In this document: piece by piece, positions 57,301 through 64,000 of the stretch
Layout: every line of letters begins with the position of its first letter
Position numbering within the stretch: the first letter of the stretch is position 1
Source of the DNA: Sanguinoderma infundibulare
Taxonomy: Eukaryota > Basidiomycota > Agaricomycetes > Polyporales > Polyporaceae
Length of the DNA stretch: 64,000 nt
Reading direction: 5' to 3'
Assembly: GCA_032821775.1 (NCBI GenBank)
Contig: JAVLRN010000008.1
Location: 434,001-498,000 of the forward strand
The notes under the pieces: model-generated
Told to the model about the DNA's origin: nothing
The model's input: only the letters and a program-made list of their open reading frames with translations
Database searches by the model: none
Position numbers and translations under genes: made by a program

Positions 57301-57700
57301 GCAACATTCGAGGATTACGCCACTACACCGAATGGTTTGATGCAAGTCGACGGTGCAGGCAAGGGTGCAGGAGAGCTCCGGCTCGAGGAAACCTGCTGCT
57401 GGCTCGTTTGGCTCTATTTGTGTTTATTTGCAAGTTGTGGCTCTAAATCCCAGCTAAAAAGAGCGTAACTGTTCAACAGTCTAATGGACGCATTGGGTGC
57501 CAGGGTTAATAGTAAGACATTGGATTAATACGGCGAGACCCTAGATATTCTTCACCACACAGGGACCGATTCCCCCTCTCCAAGAACTTATCAGCAAAAG
57601 CGCAACCTACCTGCAGCGACCCTGGCTATGCTGGGCGCTAAGGGGCTATGCAGGGTTTCGCCGGATCCGACCATGAACTGTAAGACTCTGTAGGAATTAG
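54326..57700. other. intergenic region, no gene recognised
   Basis: About 3.4 kb with only short, motif-free open stretches on both strands. One perfect 7-bp hairpin is seen (GCCCCAG-CTGTT-CTGGGGC, 56546-56564). The first few hundred bases next to 54325 should hold the oxidase promoter. Confidence 0.45.
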
Positions 57701-57742
57701 CCGAGAACGATGAAGTCCGGCAGGGGACGGGCGTGTACGACA

Positions 57743-57900
57743 AATCATTGTAGAGCGCTGTAATGCTGCCAACGGTTGCTAGAAATGATTACAGAGTAAT
57801 GTAGCTCTTCCTACAGATACAGTAAATCACTGCAAAGTGATGCAATTCATCCTCGGCGTGCGGCCAATTATTGCAGAGCAATACGGCAGGTATATCCCAG
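57743..57900. repeat. degenerate 41-bp tandem repeat, four units
   Basis: Units begin at 57743 (AATCATTGTAGAG), 57784 (AATGATTACAGAG), 57825 (AATCACTGCAAAG) and 57866 (AATTATTGCAGAG), exactly 41 bp apart. Each unit head is itself a small inverted repeat (AATCATTG...TGTAATG type). Confidence 0.7.
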
Positions 57901-58107
57901 GAGAAATTCTTCGCAGATATTCAGTGCAGTAGGACCCGGGCGCACAAGAGAGACATAAAAGAGAGCGCCGGACGTGTGCGAGTGGACACGGTCACATGAC
58001 CAGCCTGTCCCGAAGCATCTGATTAGGCTCTCTCTCGCCAATGACATGCGCCCTCGACTTCCCCATAAAACGACCTTCGCGCTCCCCATCAATCTCAGAG
58101 TCGCATC

Positions 58108-60395
58108 TTGACCTCTTACATCCTCGATCTCGCACCCCCGTCCAACATCTCCATCGGGAACGGCCTCACTCAGACGAGGGGTCGCGCAGCGACTCGCGCC
58201 AACGCAACGAGGCCCGCAAAACCCCCAGCCTCGAACTCCCAACCCGCGCCCAAGAAGGCGACAGTAAACCCAGCCAAGAAAACACCGACCACGACCCAAA
58301 AAAACGCCCACCATGCCAAGAAAGCGTCGACGACAACGAAAAAAATGGCTGCCTCCAACGGCGGGCCGAAGGCTGCGTTGAAGCCTGCTCAAAGTAAGCC
58401 CTCGATTATTCCGCCTCTGGACTCTAGTGACGAAGGGGAGGCGGACGAGAACGCCCCAAATGTTATGGGACATGGTGAGGTCAGGGCGGAGGATGGGCAG
58501 GATGAGGGTGAGGATAAGGGTGAGGCCGAGGGCGGGGGGGAGGATGGGCAGGACGAGGATGGGGGAGAGGACGAGGACGCGTCCATCCAGCTCCTTCGCA
58601 GGCTGGATTACAAAGCCAAGTGAGTCCTCCAATACCAGCTACCATGTACATGGCTGTATGCGCGCATATAGTGAGGATACCCGGGCGTACCTCGGGATCG
58701 AGAAGATATATCAGGATGCCCAGACCAGCGAGCGCGCAAGGCGGCCTCGCGCATGATGCTCGTATTTGGCCGCACCTGTTTTGTAAGTCGTCGCGTTCTA
58801 TATCCCTGATGCATCCTTTCCATCCGTTAATTACTAAATGTTGCAGCAGGCATGTGGAAGCAAGCGAGGGTTCTACGCCGCCCACGCGGTGAGGGTCCGG
58901 TTCTGTGCTGAATGCTACTTGGAGAAGTAGGTGGCGATGCATACCCATCGCTCACTGATCTCAATCTCTCTCTCTTCCCATGCAGCATCTTGGACGGTCC
59001 ACACCTGTACGGGCGTACCAACGTGTTCTATCCTGCGGAGTGCCTCGCGCTAAAGCTCGTCCCATGCGACACAGAGGAATGTGAGCACCGTCACGTTGAC
59101 TGGACATCTTCAAGATGCGACCTTCACGCGACGTCGGTCGTAGAAATCGCGTTGGCGAGGCGGAAGATCGACCTCGAGACGCACAGGACATTGGATTATT
59201 ACTATGCTGGAGAGGTCCACGCTGTCATCGCCTTCCTGCGCTCGCTTCCCCGCGCTGCACTCCAGAGGATCAACTTGGAGGGGCGGTTTGCGTATGTGCG
59301 CGAGAGGCAGGCAGTGAGTCCCGAGTTGCCGGAATCAGCCTTTTGTGTCGCACTCACGAGGACGCCACCTTTCTCCAACAAGCATGCTGTCGCGGTGATG
59401 ACCTGGGTGGAGCGCTCCGAGCGCGAGCGGAAAGCAGCAATCAAGGCGGCGAAGAGAGCTCGGCGAGCGAGGTTGGTTCTAACGCCCAACTTGAATGTTG
59501 CTCGGTTGCTCTGACCAGTTCAACCCACTCTAACATCGAAGCGAAACTTCACGAGCAAGGGTACACTCCGTCCGTCAAGCCCATTCAAAAGTGGAGGAGC
59601 CTCATCGAGCAGCCGCATCCGATCACAGAGCACAGTCTCTCTGCAAAGGAAGCTTTAACACGAGCCTCCTGACCCCTCAGGTTATTCTAGTATGGACCCG
59701 CCTCTGGCCCGAACTCGAGCTCCAGCTCGAGAGCGAGAGGGCGTGAGGGTGTGCATACGCGGAATTCCTATCGCGCAAGATGCGTCGTCTCCGCCAGATC
59801 GCGTCGTTCTACAAGGGGTTCGTCGCCACCCTCACAGACGACCAGCGCGCGCGCATGCCGAACCTGCACACCCTCGAGACGTTCGCAGTTGTTCAAGCCC
59901 TCGCGAGCGCTGACGAAGCGAAGGGGAAGGTCACGTATGCGGTGTTCGGGGCGATTTGGGAAGACATTCGCGTGCGCTGAAGAAGCCTGTTCGCCCCTCT
60001 AACGACGCGCATGCCACAGACAAAAACGATGGCAAACGCACTGGTCACGGTGCAACCAAGAGCGGCGGCGAGGACGGCTGGAATAACAATGGCGAGGACA
60101 GCATGAATGACAGCAGCGGCTCGGACAATGGCGGCTCGGAAGGCGCAGACGACAACAATGGCGAGGACGGCGCGAACACCAACGGCGACGAGGAAGGCGC
60201 GACTGGGAGCGGCGCGGGAGGTATCAAGCGCAAGGAGCCGGACACCGAGGCCGCGGCCCCTCAACCGGAGATGAAGAGTCCCCGCCCTACGCCCAGGAAG
60301 AAGCAGCAAGAGAATGAATTGACTGCGGACACTGAGCACCCTCAGAACACCGCGCGCAAGGACGTGGTATTCCAAATAGAGTACGCACACCTGTC
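58108..60395 (+). pseudogene. member of an unnamed expanded Agaricomycete family, probably decayed
   Basis: Protein-like blocks in order: a Lys/Ala-rich then acidic N-terminus ending SIQLLRRLDYKAK (58621); CPDQRARKAASRMMLVFGRT; CGSKRGFY...RFCAECYLEK, a possible zinc site; then from about 58986 DGPHLYGRTNVFYPAECLAL, RKIDLETHRTLDYYYAGEVH and ESAFCVALTRTPPFSN to a stop at 59514; LHEQGYTPSVKPIQKWRSLI; WTRLWPELELQLESERA; and FYKGFVATLTDDQRARMPNL before a TGA near 59978. An Asn/Gly/Asp/Glu-rich acidic region follows in another frame. The block order matches a large family I have seen in mushroom-forming fungi, function unknown. The frame change near 58690 and the stop plus frame change near 59980 have no obvious intron solution, so I read it as decayed. 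Confidence 0.5.
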
Positions 60396-60599
60396 TTCGC
60401 AGCTAGCCTTCCTGATCTCGCTGGCCTCGCGCTGCGACGACCTCCTTACTTCAGCAGTACAGAGGATCTCATTAAACACTTCGACCTCCTCCCTGCCTAC
60501 GCTGCCTGCTCGCTGTCTTGATGGCTCTCTCTGTCCTGCTCGCCTGTTCTCATTCTGGCTGTCGATTCGCAAGTGCGTCGGTCTCTGTTTGTCTCGCGG

Positions 60600-61180
60600 C
60601 GCTCTCACGCTGTCTTGCTGGTGATGCCTACGGTCCACAAATCGCGCGCTCTCTCTTTTCGTAATAGATGCCGTGATGTATTGTTTATCCGTCCACCAAA
60701 ATTGATGATTTCGACCGTTATTAAATTCCGTGTGCGTTGCATGGCCGTGGGCGAGTACCAGAGCAATGCCTGCCAGGGAGCCCACTATACAATAACTACA
60801 GCCATTCACCGTACACTACCATACACCGGGGGACTCTTGTAGTCCTTTACAATATCTCCCCATCAGTCCTACATGGTGCTACAATATATCCCATTGGTCC
60901 TACATGGCACTACATGGCCCACACACCTATCTGACAGGTCACTACAGTATTTCCCCCGGCTCCGGCGAAATCCTACAGGGCCCTGGAGCACGCTCAGCTA
61001 TAAACTGTAGGGTATCGGCGTGTCCGCCGGAAGGCTACAGAGCCAGAAGCTGAATTGCATAATGCCGTGAGGCACCTACAAACCACTACGACGTCTACAG
61101 AGCTATATGGATTAGTACAGGTCTTTGTAAACCTCAGACCGGGTTTGCTAATGAAAATTCATAGTGCGTTCTGTGTGGTC
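60600..61180. repeat. CTACA-rich degenerate repeats
   Basis: About a dozen CTACA(T/G) words, including AGTCCTACATGG/GGTCCTACATGG (60865 and 60896) and CTACAATAT(A)TC/CTACAGTATTTC, are spread over 60785-61130. No coding sense is seen. Similar GTAG/CTACAG words occur in the 41-bp repeat on the other side of the preceding gene. Confidence 0.45.
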
Positions 61181-62257
61181 AGGCGCTCGTGACCATGTTT
61201 AGAAGATTTGCGATCTGCTCGCGGCACGTACAGCCGATCTTTTGCGGCTGTCTCTGCTTTGGTACTGCACCTTCCACTCCGGTGCCGCTCAATCGGTTGA
61301 GTGAATTATTGGAAGCGCGCAGGTTCCTAGAAATGACGACCGCGTTGACAAGGCCTCCCTGCTTTCCATGCTTGCGGATCTGCCTGGAGACCAAGTCCTC
61401 CTTCCAAGTTAGCTCGGAACTGGTCCTCAGGTGGTTTACCGATCCTTCGCCGCACGAGTGTGACGTTTCCCTGCCTTGGAATCGATTCCTAGAAACCCAG
61501 AACCAATTCGTTCGTCCTGTATGATCACATATATATTCAGTAGCACATCCAATCTCCTTGTAAATTATGAATGGAACGGGCCTATGCGGGGAATGGCTTG
61601 ATACCGGTCAAAGTGCTTGCGGACGCAGATGGTTGTCGGGAACGAGAACGTTCCGGAGGACGAGCACGAGCACGAATAACATATGGATTCAAGGATGGCC
61701 CTGAACCAGCGAAACGACGTCCAGGTCCTACTTGAGTTTCTCCGCACCCGCACCCGCATCCGCGGGCCGGACGAAAGGGTGCGGGGCGAGCCCGTGCGCT
61801 GAGCATAGCGGATTCGTCCTTGATCCGAGACTCCATGCGGGAACCCGCGAGCACAGCCTCTATGCCGCAGTGGAGCGAGTCCTCCTCGCTCCTAATTCTC
61901 GGGTTTAAACCACGGTTATACGAGGTAAATCGCCCGTAGCGTGCAGGTGCCCCGCTGTGGCGCCCCTCGAGCCGGCCGCGCCGACTCGCGCGCTCCTCCC
62001 CCGATCCGACCACGTCCGCTGACGTGCGGGCTCCCTCCTCGCTAGGAGTCAGGAGTTGAGGAGCGCGAGCCTGGCTTACAGCGGTAGGGACGGGATCCGC
62101 TGATCCCCCAATCCTCTCTCACCGCCCGCCAGGTACGCACGCCTGTGTAGCGCATGACCGCGTCGTGCCTCACTAACTCTCTCACCGCCCGCCAGCTTTG
62201 CGTTGTTTGTTATTCGCTATATATATCAAACATCTTTCGGATCACACATACACCCCT
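61181..62257. other. non-coding region and possible 5' end of the retroelement
   Basis: No gene recognised. A perfect 19-bp direct repeat, CTCTCTCACCGCCCGCCAG, occurs at 62114-62132 and 62177-62195, 63 bp apart, just upstream of the first retroelement frame. It may belong to the element's 5' untranslated or terminal repeat region. Confidence 0.45.
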
Positions 62258-63436
62258 ATGGGACCGTCCGAAAATGCAAGCGACCGACTTTTGCTCGCGC
62301 ACCGCGCAGCTACATCAAAGTGCGAGCAAGTGGTCGACAATTACCGCAAACAGCGAGCCTCGAGAGCAGCGGCAGTACGAATACTTACCACAACGCTCTC
62401 TGCCGCAGAAACCGCACTGGACGAGGTCACCATCGAGTCTTCGCTTGACTCCTATCTCAAGCAACTCGACGAAGTCGACAAAATCCGAGCAGATGCAGCA
62501 GCGCAACTCGGCAAGCGCTTCAGCGGAGGATCTAAGGGCGGAACCGATGCGACTGGCGGAAATCCGAGCGCAACCAGTGAGCCTGGACAGGGTGCGCATA
62601 CTTCCACACACACACGCGCCACTACAGCCTCTCGCCGCTCGAGTGCCCAACCAACCACCTCGCACCACGGTTCTTCGCCCGAGTGCTCCTCTGCTAGGTC
62701 TTCCTCGTCGGAGCGAGACCGGAAGCGAAGGCGCACCAACCCATCAAAATACGCATGGGCCACCACCCTCGCTACCGCCTCAGACCTGCTCAGGCCCGAG
62801 CTCCGGAAGACTCTCGAACTTCTCCGAGAGTACGCCAAGGATATCAAATTCTGTAAGGCAAATCTCGTCAATTCTGGAACAGCGCCTGAGTTCCCCGACT
62901 CCGAATGGAGTAACGTCCTTCTCGGGAAGCCCGTCGACCTCGACAGGGTCCTTAGTAACCAGTACGCCCTCACAGTCGATGAAAAGCATGCAGAAAGTAT
63001 CGGAGACCTCGAGCTTACCTACAAAGCGGCCGCTCCTGTCAAGGTTATCCGATCCGCCGGGGACTGGATCATCGCTTACCAGCGTGCCAGTCTCGCCATC
63101 ACCTTTGCCTTCCCGCATCGGCGATCCGAGCTCGATGGCTACCAGCAACACATCTTTGGTCTTTTCGCAGCCGTCGACCCTTCACTTCAGCAGCGCATCA
63201 TCGACTACGACCGCGCAGTGCGCAAGCGCGTCGGGTCGGTCCGAGACACCCTACTCACCGATTTCGACCGTTTCAGCGACCTCCGCACCCAATTCATCGA
63301 TTCGGGAGGTGCCTGCACTTCCACTGCAAACTCTCGGCAAGCGAACTCGACTCGCTCAGGAGGACGTCCGCGTCGAAGCCGCGAAGCGTGCCTGCGATGG
63401 AACCGTGGCATCTGTACCTCGACAGACTGCCGATTC
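62258..63436 (+). mobile_element. retroelement ORF1 (gag-like, zinc-knuckle end)
   Basis: The frame opens at ATG 62258 (MGPSENASDRLLLAHRAA). It contains an N-terminal helical region, a Ser/Thr/His-rich linker with a KRRR basic cluster, a conserved block (WIIAYQRASLAITFAFPHRR) and ends in a Cys-rich motif CLRWNRGICTSTDCRF. An in-frame TGA at 63437-63439 interrupts that motif: the next codons (HICDTCGANHTSRNC) continue it, so a Ser codon appears to have become a stop. I recognise this layout from basidiomycete retroelements that carry a reverse transcriptase downstream. Confidence 0.7.
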
Positions 63437-64000
63437 TGACACATTTGCGACACGTGCGGAGCCAATCACACTAGTCGCAACTGCCGAAAGGGCCCGCAAT
63501 GAGCTCTTTTGCGACATCGCTCGTCCACGCCACCTTCGCCGCTTAGTTTGGGCGGATCACGATGAACCGCACCATCGGTTTTCGGACGTATCTCTTACAC
63601 ATTTGCCTGTTCCTGACGTTCCACCCGAAGTCCGCGCGGACCCCATAGTCAATTCCACGCTCGCCGAACGCCCGGATCTTTTCAAGATCGTTACGCCTAT
63701 CAGAATCGACGTTTATGAAGCTCTACTGCGCGACCATCCCAATCGCCCCTTCATCCGATCTGTTTGCCGCGGTCTTCGAGAAGGCTTCTGGCCCTTTGCC
63801 GATGAAAAACCGGACTACTATCCGGACACCTGGGATGAAGCGAGACCACCCTTAGCTGATGAACGCGCACGCCAATTCCTGCGCGACCAGCGAGATGAAG
63901 AAATCTCTCTCGGTCGCTACTCTCCCTCCTTCGGAACAGACCTCTTGCCTGGGATGTACTGTATGCCCATACATGTCGTCCCCAAGCCTCATTCCGACAA
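63303..64000 (+). mobile_element. retroelement ORF2, N-terminal part of a reverse transcriptase frame (runs off the window)
   Basis: A second frame is open from at least 63303 to the window end, overlapping ORF1 by more than 130 bp in the +1 register. It encodes DVPPEVRADPIVNSTLAERP, SVCRGLREGFWPF, ARQFLRDQRDEEISLGRYSP and LLPGMYCMPIHVVPKPHSD. The last block leads into the reverse transcriptase palm in DIRS/Ngaro-type elements as I know them. The recombinase that would settle the class lies outside the window. Confidence 0.65.

Noticed and set aside
57743..57900. CRISPR-like array
   Set aside because: Units are contiguous and degenerate, with no unique spacers, and the genome is eukaryotic; it is an ordinary tandem repeat.

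Overview
The window is nuclear DNA of a filamentous basidiomycete, most likely an Agaricomycete of the polypore/white-rot type. Genes are split by many 45-65 nt GT-AG introns. The families present fit this: HET-domain proteins with a DUF8212-like layout, a FunK1-type kinase, a WSC-domain copper radical oxidase, an expanded unnamed 7-TM family, and a tyrosine-recombinase-type retroelement. I rebuilt gene models by reading splice sites and checking that exon phases add up; no database search was run.

Layout. 1-3260: a decayed fragment of a Ser/Thr/Pro-rich protein gene, repeat modules and a broken HET gene, which together look like an inverted copy of 41.4-46.3 kb. 3645-5178: an intact 8-exon membrane protein gene. 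5.2-7.3 kb: a gene desert with unidentified coding remnants. 7365-15716: two divergent conserved genes, an LCHN/DENN-like protein (-) and the mRNA-export factor SAC3 (+). 15.5-20.85 kb: a tandem duplication of about 2.5 kb carrying two 7-TM genes. 21325-23510: CDK1. 25962-30872: GPN1 (-) and an FHA/coiled-coil/tail-anchor protein (+) sharing a 212 bp promoter. 31415-31491: a tRNA-Leu-like gene. 32.5-43.4 kb: a HET island (one pseudogene, two intact convergent genes) around a FunK1 kinase, with a stray LCHN fragment inside. 44664-46283: a Ser/Thr/Pro-rich protein. 47497-49011: an IRG-like GTPase with a long coiled coil. 49809-54325: a secreted copper radical oxidase with four WSC domains. 54.3-61.2 kb: largely empty, with a 41-bp tandem repeat and a decayed member of an unnamed gene family. 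62.2 kb to the end: a retroelement cut by the window edge.

Functionally the conserved genes are housekeeping: cell cycle (CDK1), RNA polymerase II assembly/import (GPN1), mRNA export (SAC3), membrane traffic (LCHN/DENN). Between them lie fast-evolving, duplicated accessory genes (HET, 7-TM, FunK1, IRG-like GTPase), several of which resemble fungal self/non-self recognition genes. The most noteworthy points are the shared promoter modules of the HET copies, the inverted segmental duplication, a 4-nt micro-exon carrying the putative catalytic His of the copper oxidase, a CDK1 glycine loop that appears two residues short, and the fungal IRG-like GTPase.
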